This document shows positions 6,946-13,896 of a DNA stretch of 40,637 bases, in pieces. This DNA is from Lachnospiraceae bacterium (GTDB lineage: Bacteria; Bacillota; Clostridia; Lachnospirales; Lachnospiraceae). The stretch is from the NCBI GenBank assembly GCA_030524635.1, contig JAUNGG010000034.1, positions 1 to 40,637 on the forward strand. The letters run 5' to 3'. How positions within the stretch are numbered: the stretch's first letter is position 1; each line of letters begins with the position of its first letter. Below the pieces are notes generated by a model. The model worked only from the letters and a program-made list of their open reading frames with translations. It was not told where the DNA came from and did no database searches. The position numbers and the translations under genes are program-made.

Positions 6946-8111
6946 CAGATCTCAAACCCCTTCAGCCGGATATAATCCTTGATCAGCACCGCCATCTGGT
7001 CAAACTCCAGGCGGCTGCTGTTGATGGGGAGATCGTAATATTCCATATTCATCCAATCCCGGCCTGCAAAGTAACGGCAGTACTCCTTCCGCTCCTTGTC
7101 GATCCGCTTGATCCGCTTCAGTGCTTCCTTCTCATCCACCTTATCCACATCCATAACACGCCGCACTCTGGTGTCCATGTTTGCATACACAAACACCCGG
7201 ATCAGCTCATCCAGATTCTCCTGCTCCAGAACATAATCCGCACAGCGCCCTGCGATAATGCAGGTCTCCTCTGCCGCGATCCTGCGGATCACATCGGACT
7301 GGAACCGGAACAGGTTTTCCGGTGTGGTCAGCTTCTCATCAGCCTTCGGCATGTAAAGATCCGGCTTCATTTCCTTCACGATCCGGTAAAGGAGATTATT
7401 TCCTGCCTTCTCATCTGCCAGACGGAAGTACTGCTCTCCAATAGCGCTGGTCTCGGAGGTCAGCTTTAAGATCTCCTCATCATAAAAATGGATTCCCAAC
7501 TCCTCTGCCAGCATCTTTCCTACAATTCGTCCGCCGCTTCCATACTGTCTTCCTATGGTAATCACAAAATGATTCTTTCCCATGACCGGAACCTCCTCTT
7601 CTATCACATCAATCTGGCACATCTTCATGGCGCGAAGCGCATTCCCGTGGCTTTCCGGAGTCACGCCGGCGCAGCAGTCCGCTTTCACGGAAACCGGAGT
7701 CTGAGGCAGGTAGGCCTTGATCAGCAGTGCATTGGAGATCACACAGATATCGGTGCAGAGCCCGATCAGCTCCACTGACTCATAGCCTCCCTTCGCCGCA
7801 TACTCTGCACATTCCACACTTCCAAAGGTTCCTTTCTCAAAATGCTGCCCCTCAAACCCGGCCAACTCCTGGCAGAGCTCCCAGCCTGGCGTCCCCTTTA
7901 CGCAATGGATGACCGGCAGCTTCTGACCCTCTAAGGTGTCCAGATAGGTTTCATCATGGGTATCCATGGTAAAGATAACTTCATCCCCTGCCGCCTGATA
8001 CTCCCGGATCCGCTCTGCAACTCTCGGCACGATGGCAGATGCTTCCTTCGTTCCCAGGCTTCCGTCTATAAAATCCTTCTGCATATCAACTACGACCAAT
8101 AACCGCTTCAT
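6945..8111 (-). CDS. Nicotinamidase/isochorismatase-like hydrolase fused to a cytidylate-kinase-like domain
   Basis: Residues 1-175 are a cysteine hydrolase of the nicotinamidase (PncA) type: D9 in VVVDMQKDF, K93 in FEKGTFGS and C123 in LCTDICV make the Asp-Lys-Cys triad, and D50/H52 (MDTHDE) fit the metal site. Residues 181-388 are a cytidylate-kinase-like domain (AAA_26 type): GRQYGSGGR (188-195) as the phosphate loop, IIAGRCADYVL (285-295) and an Arg-rich lid RVRRVMDVDK. The junction (EEEVPVMGKNHFVITIGRQY) has no stop or frameshift. Both domains look complete, so this is a true fusion. It is followed by an overlapping Nudix gene. Nicotinamidases convert nicotinamide to nicotinate; the kinase substrate is unknown. 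The start follows GGAGG with good spacing. Confidence 0.85.
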   Translation of the reverse strand: MKRLLVVVDMQKDFIDGSLGTKEASAIVPRVAERIREYQAAGDEVIFTMDTHDETYLDTLEGQKLPVIHCVKGTPGWELCQELAGFEGQHFEKGTFGSVECAEYAAKGGYESVELIGLCTDICVISNALLIKAYLPQTPVSVKADCCAGVTPESHGNALRAMKMCQIDVIEEEVPVMGKNHFVITIGRQYGSGGRIVGKMLAEELGIHFYDEEILKLTSETSAIGEQYFRLADEKAGNNLLYRIVKEMKPDLYMPKADEKLTTPENLFRFQSDVIRRIAAEETCIIAGRCADYVLEQENLDELIRVFVYANMDTRVRRVMDVDKVDEKEALKRIKRIDKERKEYCRYFAGRDWMNMEYYDLPINSSRLEFDQMAVLIKDYIRLKGFEI

Positions 8112-8132
8112 GACTGCCTCCTTTCATACTTT

Positions 8133-8159
8133 GTAACTGTTCCGTACCTTCACAGTTAC
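8133..8159 (+). repeat. Dispersed palindromic repeat, copy 2 (best copy)
   Basis: A perfect 8-bp inverted repeat, GTAACTGT (8133-8140) and ACAGTTAC (8152-8159), encloses TCCGTACCTTC. It lies between the fusion gene starting at 8111 and the TctA remnant. Confidence 0.75.
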
Positions 8160-8161
8160 AA

Positions 8162-8203
8162 GCAAAAATCCATGAAAATTGCCTTCGGCAATGGGATTTT
8201 TGC
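8162..8203. repeat. Two-part hairpin adjoining the palindromic repeat
   Basis: GCAAAAATCC (8162-8171) pairs with GGATTTTTGC (8194-8203), and inside it ATTGCC pairs with GGCAAT around a TTC loop. Copy 1 at 4067 is also followed at about the same distance by a GCAAAAA-starting nested hairpin. The hairpin may therefore belong to the repeat unit. The rest of the 310-base gap 8112-8421 holds a GC-rich stretch near 8220-8285 of unknown meaning and the terminator at 8350. Confidence 0.6.
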
Positions 8204-8349
8204 CTGTTATTCCACGTTATGATACGGTCAGCGCAGCAAATGCCCTCGCTTCGCTGGGGCAGACCCTGCGCAGACCTGCTGAATCGTTACCTTACTTCTT
8301 AATTTTACCACAGATCCATGTAAAAAAATAGCAATATTTAAAAAGAACG

Positions 8350-8390
8350 CAAAGAAAACCCGACTGTTCCACGCCGCCGGGCTTTCTTTG
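8350..8390 (-). terminator. Probable terminator of the TctA remnant
   Basis: CAAAGAAAACCCG (8350-8362) and CGGGCTTTCTTTG (8378-8390) pair over 13 positions with one mismatch. On the minus strand a T-rich stretch follows a few bases later (CTTTTTAAATA). It lies 31 bases beyond the remnant's stop codon. Confidence 0.6.
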
Positions 8391-8421
8391 AAAAGGGGAA
8401 TGTGTCTATATCAGCATTCCA

Positions 8422-8962
8422 TTAAACCGCTTTTTTCTTCCGGTAACTCATGTACTCCTTGAACAGCGACCAGACCAGCACACCTATCGCTACAAAGAAG
8501 AAGAAATCGAAAATCGGTCTGTGGAAGAATGCTCCAAAGGATTTATACTGCATCAAACCACGCCGCAGGTAGGTCTCCAGCATTTCACCAATCAGGAAAC
8601 ACAGAACGAATGGGGTGGTGGGCAGACCGAATTTATGATAAACATATCCAATCACACCGAAGATCAGGATCGACTGGACATCGAATACACGGTTGTTGGT
8701 TGCATATGCGCCTACACAGCACAGGATCAGGATCAGCGGCAGCAGAATATGCTTCGGTACCTTTAATACCTGAACGAAGCCCTTGATACAGGTCCATTCA
8801 ACCACCAGCATGATCAAGGTGCAGACCATACAAGCTGCGAAAATTCCATATACAACATCTGCATTCTTGACAAACAGCAGCGGACCGGCAGACAGGCCGT
8901 GGATCAGGAAGCCAGAGGAAAGGATGGCCACCATAGTCAGGGCAAAGAAGCCAAGTTCCCGT
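8422..8962 (-). pseudogene. 5'-truncated tripartite tricarboxylate transporter membrane subunit (TctA remnant)
   Basis: The reading frame continues upstream of the first Met (8934) as ELGFFALTMVAILSSGF, a typical internal TctA sequence, to an in-frame TAA at about 8963. It then runs GLSAGPLLF (a TctA family segment), several hydrophobic helices and a basic C-terminus (YMSYRKKKAV). Full TctA proteins have about 500 residues and 10-12 helices; only about the last 175 remain. No TctB or TctC gene is adjacent. The missing N-terminus and the abrupt change to the promoter/T-box region of the tryptophan transporter suggest a deletion whose endpoint is near 8963. It could be weakly translated from the Met at 8934, but I expect it to be non-functional. 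Confidence 0.8.
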
Positions 8963-9006
8963 TAAATTTCTTAACATATTTCCAATCATTTCCTTTTATT
9001 TTTCAG

Positions 9007-9035
9007 TTGACAAACCGGAAAAAAAGTATTAATAT
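9007..9035 (+). promoter_or_regulatory. Promoter of the T-box/trpXYZ operon
   Basis: TTGACA (9007-9012) and TAATAT (9030-9035) are separated by 17 bases. Transcription would start near 9042, about 20 bases before the first T-box stem. The -35 hexamer matches consensus fully, the -10 at four of six positions. Confidence 0.7.
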
Positions 9036-9044
9036 GTGTCTAAA

Positions 9045-9307
9045 CAAAAACCGATGAGAAAGAGGAGTAAGCTTTCAGGCAAGATCACAGAGAGCCGCAG
9101 GTGGTGGGATTGCGGTATGGCGCAGTTAGCTGAATGGACTTTTGAGGGCAGTCTTGAACGATAGTAGGGACTGACGGGATTCTGCATCCGTTATCATTGC
9201 AGCGCATATGTTGGTATGTGAGAGATAGCTTTTTGCTAATTTGAGTGGCACCGCGGATTTGATTCGCCTCAAGGATTTTAACAGGTCCTTGAGGCGTTTT
9301 TGTTTTT
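9045..9307 (+). promoter_or_regulatory. Tryptophan-specific T-box riboswitch leader
   Basis: Several T-box landmarks occur in order: AGTA (9066-9069) for the specifier-loop fold, AGAGAGCCG (from 9089) of stem I, GAATGGAC (9132-9139) where UGG at 9135-9137 is the specifier codon, and the T-box core GAGTGGCACCGCGG (9243-9256). A terminator stem CGCCTCAAGGA (9265-9275) with TCCTTGAGGCG (9286-9296) and a T-run follows. TTGAG (9241-9245) can pair with CTCAA (9268-9272) to form the antiterminator. Uncharged tRNA-Trp would stabilise the antiterminator and permit transcription of the importer. The specifier agrees with the transported amino acid expected for the downstream genes. Confidence 0.92.
9265..9306 (+). 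terminator. T-box regulated terminator
   Basis: An 11-bp perfect stem (9265-9275 with 9286-9296) is followed by TTTTTGTTTTT. Its 5' arm competes with the antiterminator pairing. Confidence 0.9.
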
Positions 9308-9400
9308 CCGGAGAACAAATGAAAGGAAATTCCGATGCTGCGCTCTCTTGCCACGACTTATTATCTTTTAATAAAATAAAGAATCTGGAGGAAATGAATT

Positions 9401-10528
9401 ATGAGAAAATCAATGTCAATCCTGATGGCAGCAGCCATGACCATGAGCCTGTTAACCGGCTGTGTAACCGTAGAGCCAGCAGAAACCACTGCTGCCCAGA
9501 CCGCAGCTGACACCACCGCTGCCCCGTCTTCTGACGCAGAAACAGAAAAGGAAAGCTCCGATGCTGCCGGTGACAAGGCAGAGGCCGCCAGCGAGGCTGC
9601 AGCAGACAGCTCGGACTCCTACACTATCGGCATCGGCCAGTTTGCAGAGCACGGCTCCTTAGACAACTGCCGGGAAGGCTTTTTAGCCGGTCTGGCAGAG
9701 GAAGGAATTGAGGAAGGAAAGAATTTAACTGTTTTGTTTGAAAATGCCCAGACAGACGGCGGTACTGCCAGCCAGATCGCTACCAGCTTTGCGGCAAAGG
9801 ATGTGGATTTAATGTGCGGCATCGCAACTCCTATGGCACAGAGCGCTTACAGCGTTGCCATGAAATCCGACATTCCGGTTATCTTCACCGCCGTAACTGA
9901 CCCAATCGCAGCCGAGCTTGCCAATGCAGACGGCACTCCTGTAGGCGAGATCACCGGAACCAGCGACAAGCTTCCGGTAGAAAAGCAGCTTGAGATGATC
10001 CGTGCCATCCTGCCGGATGCAGAGACCATCGGCATCATGTACACCACCAGCGAGGTAAACTCTGAGTCTGCCATTGCAGAATATAAGGCGGCTGCTCCGA
10101 ATTACGGCTTCACCATCGTAGAAAGCGGTATCTCCGCTTCTGCTGATGTTCCTCTGGCTGCTGACAGTCTGTTAGAGAAGGTGGACTGCATCACAAATCT
10201 GACGGATAACACCGTGGTTGCCTCTCTTCCTATTATCTTAGACAAAGCAGCAAAGAAAAATATCCCGGTATTCGGAAGTGAGATCGAGCAGGTGAAGATC
10301 GGCTGTCTGGCCGCTATGGGATTGGACTATGTTGACTTAGGAAAGCAGACCGGCCATATGGCTGCAAAGGTGCTGAAGGGCGAGGCAAAGGCCAGCGAGA
10401 TGAATTTTGAAGTGATCGAGGAAGCTGCCTTCTACGGCAACAGCCAGGTAGCAGAAAACTTAGGCATCACCTTCCCGGACAGCTTAACATCCAGTGCGAA
10501 GGAAATGTTCACTGAGATCGTACAGTAA
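9401..10528 (+). CDS. trpX: Tryptophan ABC transporter substrate-binding lipoprotein (TrpX-type)
   Basis: The 375-residue protein starts with a lipoprotein signal (basic MRKS, hydrophobic core, lipobox LTGC with Cys21). Residues 22-73 form an Ala/Thr/Ser/Glu linker. The rest is the ABC_sub_bind fold (YTIGIGQFAEHGSLDNCREG, PVIFTAVTDPIAAELAN, ILPDAETIGIMYTTSEVNS, VPVFGSE-like IPVFGSEIEQVKIG, GLDYVDLGKQTG). Members of this family with a Trp T-box leader are annotated as TrpX, part of the Firmicute tryptophan importer. The start follows CTGGAGGAAATGAATT. Genes for permease and ATPase follow. The protein would be anchored outside the membrane and deliver tryptophan. The assignment rests on the T-box specifier plus family. 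Confidence 0.88.
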   Translation: MRKSMSILMAAAMTMSLLTGCVTVEPAETTAAQTAADTTAAPSSDAETEKESSDAAGDKAEAASEAAADSSDSYTIGIGQFAEHGSLDNCREGFLAGLAEEGIEEGKNLTVLFENAQTDGGTASQIATSFAAKDVDLMCGIATPMAQSAYSVAMKSDIPVIFTAVTDPIAAELANADGTPVGEITGTSDKLPVEKQLEMIRAILPDAETIGIMYTTSEVNSESAIAEYKAAAPNYGFTIVESGISASADVPLAADSLLEKVDCITNLTDNTVVASLPIILDKAAKKNIPVFGSEIEQVKIGCLAAMGLDYVDLGKQTGHMAAKVLKGEAKASEMNFEVIEEAAFYGNSQVAENLGITFPDSLTSSAKEMFTEIVQ

Positions 10529-10538
10529 GTTTAAGAGC

Positions 10539-10569
10539 GTCTGCCCGTTCTTCTTAAGAACGGGCAGAC
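10539..10569 (+). repeat. 14-bp perfect hairpin between trpX and trpY
   Basis: GTCTGCCCGTTCTT (10539-10552) and its exact complement (10556-10569) enclose a 3-base loop. No T-run follows, so it is more likely an mRNA processing or stabilising structure that allows more substrate-binding protein than permease than a terminator. Confidence 0.8.
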
Positions 10570-10596
10570 ATGACAGCATATCAGTTGGAGGTTTTT

Positions 10597-11520
10597 ATGA
10601 TTACCATATTGCTTGGAGTATTGGAAGAAGGCCTGGTGTATGCCATCATGGCGCTGGGCGTCTACATCACCTATAAAATTCTGGATTTCCCGGATCTTTC
10701 TGTGGATTCCACCTTTCCCATGGGAGCCGCGATCACTGCAGTATCCATCATCGGCGGCATGTCCCCTGTCCTTACCCTGCCCCTTACCTTCCTGGCAGGT
10801 GCGCTGGCCGGCTGTGCCACCGGTTTGATCCATGTGAAGCTTAAGGTGCGGGATCTTCTCTCCGGCATTATCGTAATGACAGCCCTCTACTCCATCAACC
10901 TGCGGATTGCAGGGAAAGCGAACCTTCCTATTTTCAGCCAGCAGACCATCTTTGACAATGACTTTTTAAATGGTCTCCTGCCGGATTCCTGTAAGCCATA
11001 CGCTGTTCTGCTGGTGCTGATCGTGATCGTGCTGATCTGTAAAATCCTTCTGGATCTGTACTTAAAGACCCGTTCCGGCTACCTGCTCCGGGCAGCTGGA
11101 GATAATGAAACCCTGGTCACCTCCCTAGCAAAGGATAAGGGAACGGTAAAGATCCTGGGACTTGCCATTGCAAACGGCTTTGCCGCCCTGGCCGGCTCCA
11201 TCTACTGCCAGCAAAAGGGATTTTTTGAGATCTCCATGGGTACCGGAACCATCGTCATCGGCCTGGCAAACGTAATCATCGGAACCCAGCTTTTCAAGCG
11301 GGTATCCTTTGTCAAGGCCACTACCGCCGTTATTATCGGCTCCATCATCTACAAGGCCTGCGTCTCCATCGCCTTAAGCCTGGATGTGATCCATATCGGC
11401 CGCGTTACCATCACTCTGCCGGTGACGGCTTCGGATCTGAAGCTGGTTACTTCGATCCTGTTCCTGATCATTCTGACCGTTGGAAATCGAAAAGGAAAGA
11501 GAGGAAAAGCTCATGCTTGA
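10597..11520 (+). CDS. trpY: Tryptophan ABC transporter permease (TrpY-type)
   Basis: The 307-residue protein has about eight or nine hydrophobic helices and resembles branched-chain-type (BPD_transp_2) permeases: GLVYAIMALGVYITYKILDF, SVDSTFPMGAA, GLIHVKLKVRDLLSGIIVMT and VKILGLAIANGFAALAGSIY, then GTGTIVIGLANVIIG. I chose the ATG at 10597, six bases after GGAGG; a further ATG at 10570 inside the hairpin has no binding site. Its stop overlaps the ATPase start by eight bases. It forms the membrane channel of the TrpXYZ importer. Confidence 0.87.
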   Translation: MITILLGVLEEGLVYAIMALGVYITYKILDFPDLSVDSTFPMGAAITAVSIIGGMSPVLTLPLTFLAGALAGCATGLIHVKLKVRDLLSGIIVMTALYSINLRIAGKANLPIFSQQTIFDNDFLNGLLPDSCKPYAVLLVLIVIVLICKILLDLYLKTRSGYLLRAAGDNETLVTSLAKDKGTVKILGLAIANGFAALAGSIYCQQKGFFEISMGTGTIVIGLANVIIGTQLFKRVSFVKATTAVIIGSIIYKACVSIALSLDVIHIGRVTITLPVTASDLKLVTSILFLIILTVGNRKGKRGKAHA

Positions 11521-12286
11521 ATTACGACACATTGAAAAATACTACAATGCAGGTACGGTGAATGAAATGTGCCTTTTCGATGATTTTAACCTGACCATCC
11601 AGGATCATCAGTTTGTATCGGTTGTGGGAAGCAACGGTTCCGGAAAAACCTCCATGCTGAATCTGATCTGCGGAAGTATCCCCTTAGACGGAGGCCGCAT
11701 CCTGATGAACGGCAGGGACATCACAGGACTTCCGGAATATAAGCGCCAGCGCTCCATCGGCCGCGTCTACCAGAACCCGGCCATGGGCACCTGCCCCAAT
11801 ATGACCATTCTGGAAAACATGTCCCTGGCGGATAATAAAGGCAAACCCTTTCATCTTCTCCCCGGCACCAATCGGCAGCGCATCGATTCCTACCGAGAAA
11901 GCCTAAAGAAGCTGGGACTTGGTCTGGAAGACAAGCTGGAGGTAAAGGCCGGCGTCCTCTCCGGCGGTCAGCGGCAGGCGATGGCTCTTCTGATGGCTAC
12001 TATGACTCCCATCGAGTTCCTGATCCTGGATGAACACACTGCTGCCCTGGATCCTAAAACAGCCGAAACGATCATGATCCTCACCGATCAGGTAGTAAAA
12101 GAAAAGAATCTAACTACTATCATGGTAACCCACAACCTGCGCTACGCAGTAGAGTACGGCGACCGGCTTCTGATGATGCACCAGGGCCATGCTGTGATTG
12201 ATCAGGCCGGCCAGGAAAAAGCTTCTGTCAATATCGATGATATTTTGAAAAAATTCAATGAGATCAGTATCGAGTGCGGCAATTAA
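11513..12286 (+). CDS. trpZ: Tryptophan ABC transporter ATP-binding protein (TrpZ-type)
   Basis: The 257-residue ATPase shows Walker A GSNGSGKT (39-46), the signature LSGGQ (139-143), Walker B LILDEH (160-165; the catalytic Glu is present) and the H-loop Thr-His in MVTHNLRYA. It energises the TrpX/TrpY importer from the cytoplasm. The start at 11513 overlaps the permease stop (ATGCTTGA) and follows GAGGAAAAGCTC; an earlier in-frame ATG at 11480 lies deep in the permease gene. The final codons form the 5' arm of the operon terminator. Confidence 0.9.
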   Translation: MLELRHIEKYYNAGTVNEMCLFDDFNLTIQDHQFVSVVGSNGSGKTSMLNLICGSIPLDGGRILMNGRDITGLPEYKRQRSIGRVYQNPAMGTCPNMTILENMSLADNKGKPFHLLPGTNRQRIDSYRESLKKLGLGLEDKLEVKAGVLSGGQRQAMALLMATMTPIEFLILDEHTAALDPKTAETIMILTDQVVKEKNLTTIMVTHNLRYAVEYGDRLLMMHQGHAVIDQAGQEKASVNIDDILKKFNEISIECGN

Positions 12287-12305
12287 GCTGCACTCGATTT
12301 TTTTC
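12269..12305 (+). terminator. Terminator of the trpXYZ operon overlapping the stop codon
   Basis: ATCGAGTGC (12269-12277) pairs with GCACTCGAT (12290-12298), the TAA stop lies in the loop, and seven T follow. Confidence 0.88.
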
Positions 12306-12358
12306 CCTTCCCGCTTTCCTGCTGAATAATTCAACCAGGTCGCATTAATAGACACATG

Positions 12359-12387
12359 TTGACTTATTAACCAAAATGTATTATACT
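12359..12387 (+). promoter_or_regulatory. Promoter of the TetR-family gene
   Basis: TTGACT (12359-12364) and TATACT (12382-12387) have 17-base spacing. This lies 60 bases before the start codon and shows the regulator has its own promoter, separate from trpXYZ. Confidence 0.75.
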
Positions 12388-12447
12388 AACTGTAGTTAAG
12401 TTTCAAACATGAATCGTAGAATTGAAAGCAGATTCTAAGGAGGCGCT

Positions 12448-13026
12448 ATGAAAACAGAAGTTTTAGATAGAAGAGTTCGAAAAACCAGGCAGCAGCTCCG
12501 CCGTTGTCTGGCCATTCTTTTAAAGGAGAAGAAGATCCAGGATATTACCGTCCGGGAGATCACAGAAATGGCAGACTTAAATCGCGGCACCTTCTACCTC
12601 CATTATAAAGATGTCTTTGACCTTTTGGAGCAGGTAGAGCACGATCTGCTGATGGAGTTTAATTCCACCCTGCAGAAATATCAGGCCTCGGATGTCCAGC
12701 AGAAGCCCTCCCGGATCTTTTCTGATGTGTTCCACTGCGTTAAGGAAAATGCGGATATGGTTCAGATCCTCCTTGGAGAAAACGGCGACCTGAACTTCGT
12801 CAATCAGGTCAAGGAATTGGTGCGGGAAAAATGCTTAAAGGACTGGGTAGAGCTGTTCCGCCAGCAGAAGTCCAAGCAGTTTGATGCCTACTACTCCTTC
12901 ATCGTTTCCGGCAGCATCGGCCTGGTAACCTACTGGCTGGAAAGCGGTATGCAGGAAACCCCGGAGGAGCTGGCTGCCACTGCGGAGGGCATTATGATAG
13001 ACGGGATCAAGGTTCTGTTCAAGTAA
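12448..13026 (+). CDS. TetR family transcriptional regulator
   Basis: The 192-residue protein has an N-terminal helix-turn-helix (TVREITEMADLNRGTFYLHYKD, about residues 33-55; the YLHYKD end is diagnostic for TetR). The C-terminal ligand domain resembles the TetR_C type found in Firmicutes (FSDVFHCVKENADMVQILLG and FIVSGSIGLVTYWLESGMQE). It usually acts as a repressor released by a small ligand; ligand and targets are unknown. It follows AAGGAGGCGCT. The neighbouring convergent nitroreductase or the upstream importer could be targets, but no operator was found. Confidence 0.9.
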   Translation: MKTEVLDRRVRKTRQQLRRCLAILLKEKKIQDITVREITEMADLNRGTFYLHYKDVFDLLEQVEHDLLMEFNSTLQKYQASDVQQKPSRIFSDVFHCVKENADMVQILLGENGDLNFVNQVKELVREKCLKDWVELFRQQKSKQFDAYYSFIVSGSIGLVTYWLESGMQETPEELAATAEGIMIDGIKVLFK

Positions 13027-13050
13027 AGAACCTTGATCCCGCGGAGTGTT
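13002..13050 (+). terminator. Terminator of the TetR gene overlapping its 3' end
   Basis: A perfect 15-bp stem (13002-13016 with 13027-13041) has the stop codon TAA in its 10-base loop. A short T-rich stretch (TGTTTT) follows. The last coding codons double as the 5' arm. Confidence 0.82.
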
Positions 13051-13053
13051 TTG

Positions 13054-13084
13054 GTTCCATAGGAGACCAGGTTTCCTATGGAAC
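13054..13084. terminator. Inverted repeat between the convergent TetR and nitroreductase genes
   Basis: GTTCCATAGGA (13054-13064) pairs with TCCTATGGAAC (13074-13084) across nine bases. It touches the nitroreductase stop codon (13084-13086). No clear T-run is present on either strand, so termination is uncertain. Confidence 0.5.
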
Positions 13085-13830
13085 TATAAAAATTTTTCCA
13101 GATAAGCCTTCACAGAACGGCTCATCTCCCTGGAAAAGTCAGACATGTACTTTCTGTGGCAGAATGCACGCAGCCATGCCTCATAATTTCCAGCAGGTGC
13201 ATTGTGCTCCAGCATTCCCTTTAGCTGTTCTTTGTCCAGCTGCCGGTATCGGTTTTCATGGACGATGTACTGCATCGCCGTCCGTTCCGGCTTCTTCCGC
13301 TCTTTCTGCTGCTTCGTGGGGTATCCGAAGACCACCATCACAGCCGGTATCACATAATCCGGCAGGCCCAGCAGCTCCCGATGTTGTTCACAGTTTTCCA
13401 GGATATCGCCAATATAGCAGGAGCCGATTCCCAGACTTTCTGCTGCAGTCACCCCATTCTGAGCCGCGATCGCGGCGTCCTCCATGGCAAGAAGGATATC
13501 ACCGGACTCCGGCTTTCTGGCATCGATCCCGCAGGAACGATACGCATCATACCACTTCTGGGCATCTGCGCAGAAAATCAGCACCAGGGGTGCCTTCGCG
13601 ATAAAGGGCTGATTGTCACAGGTGACGGACAATTTCTCCTTCAGCTTCTGGTCCGTAATATCGATGATCGTATAAAGCTGCTGATTGCCGGCAGAAGGCG
13701 CCTGACAGGCTGCCTCTAAAATCAGCTGCTTCTTTTCCGGCTCGATCTCCCGCTCTTCATATACCCGGACTGATTTCCGGTCAAACAGACTTTGAATCAC
13801 CGGATTCTTCTTTATGCTCTGCTCTTCCAT
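13084..13830 (-). CDS. Nitroreductase family FMN-dependent oxidoreductase (NfsA-like)
   Basis: The 248-residue protein begins with the FMN-binding RKSVRVYEE segment, then EAACQAPSAGNQQLYTIIDI, typical of nitroreductases. GIGSCYIGDILENCEQHREL and PAVMVVFGYPT are also typical, and the Arg/Lys-rich KQQKERKKPERTAMQYIVHE points to the NfsA/FRP-type subgroup that uses NAD(P)H. It reduces nitro compounds, quinones or flavins; the natural substrate is unknown. The start follows AAGGAGG. It is a single-gene unit convergent with the TetR gene, 66 bases from the next gene. Confidence 0.88.
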   Translation of the reverse strand: MEEQSIKKNPVIQSLFDRKSVRVYEEREIEPEKKQLILEAACQAPSAGNQQLYTIIDITDQKLKEKLSVTCDNQPFIAKAPLVLIFCADAQKWYDAYRSCGIDARKPESGDILLAMEDAAIAAQNGVTAAESLGIGSCYIGDILENCEQHRELLGLPDYVIPAVMVVFGYPTKQQKERKKPERTAMQYIVHENRYRQLDKEQLKGMLEHNAPAGNYEAWLRAFCHRKYMSDFSREMSRSVKAYLEKFL

Positions 13831-13896
13831 CCAGTTATTTCCTCCTTATCCTTCCCGGTCACACTGAGATTCCTCCTGAATCTGACGTCCGCCAGC

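Noticed and set aside
6885-7469. 194-codon plus-strand ORF opposite the nicotinamidase-kinase fusion
   Set aside because: Antisense shadow of conserved kinase sequence; composition rich in His, Ile and Leu, no family resemblance.
8112-8421. Insertion sequence remnant in the gap next to the TctA fragment
   Set aside because: No transposase fragment, terminal inverted repeats or target duplication could be found; only the palindrome, hairpins and a GC-rich stretch.
9085-9354. 89-codon minus-strand ORF across the T-box leader
   Set aside because: Lies on the strand opposite a well-supported riboswitch and lacks a binding site.
13017-13026. Frameshift at the end of the TetR gene
   Set aside because: The odd 3' sequence is explained by the terminator stem overlapping the last codons; protein length is normal for TetR.
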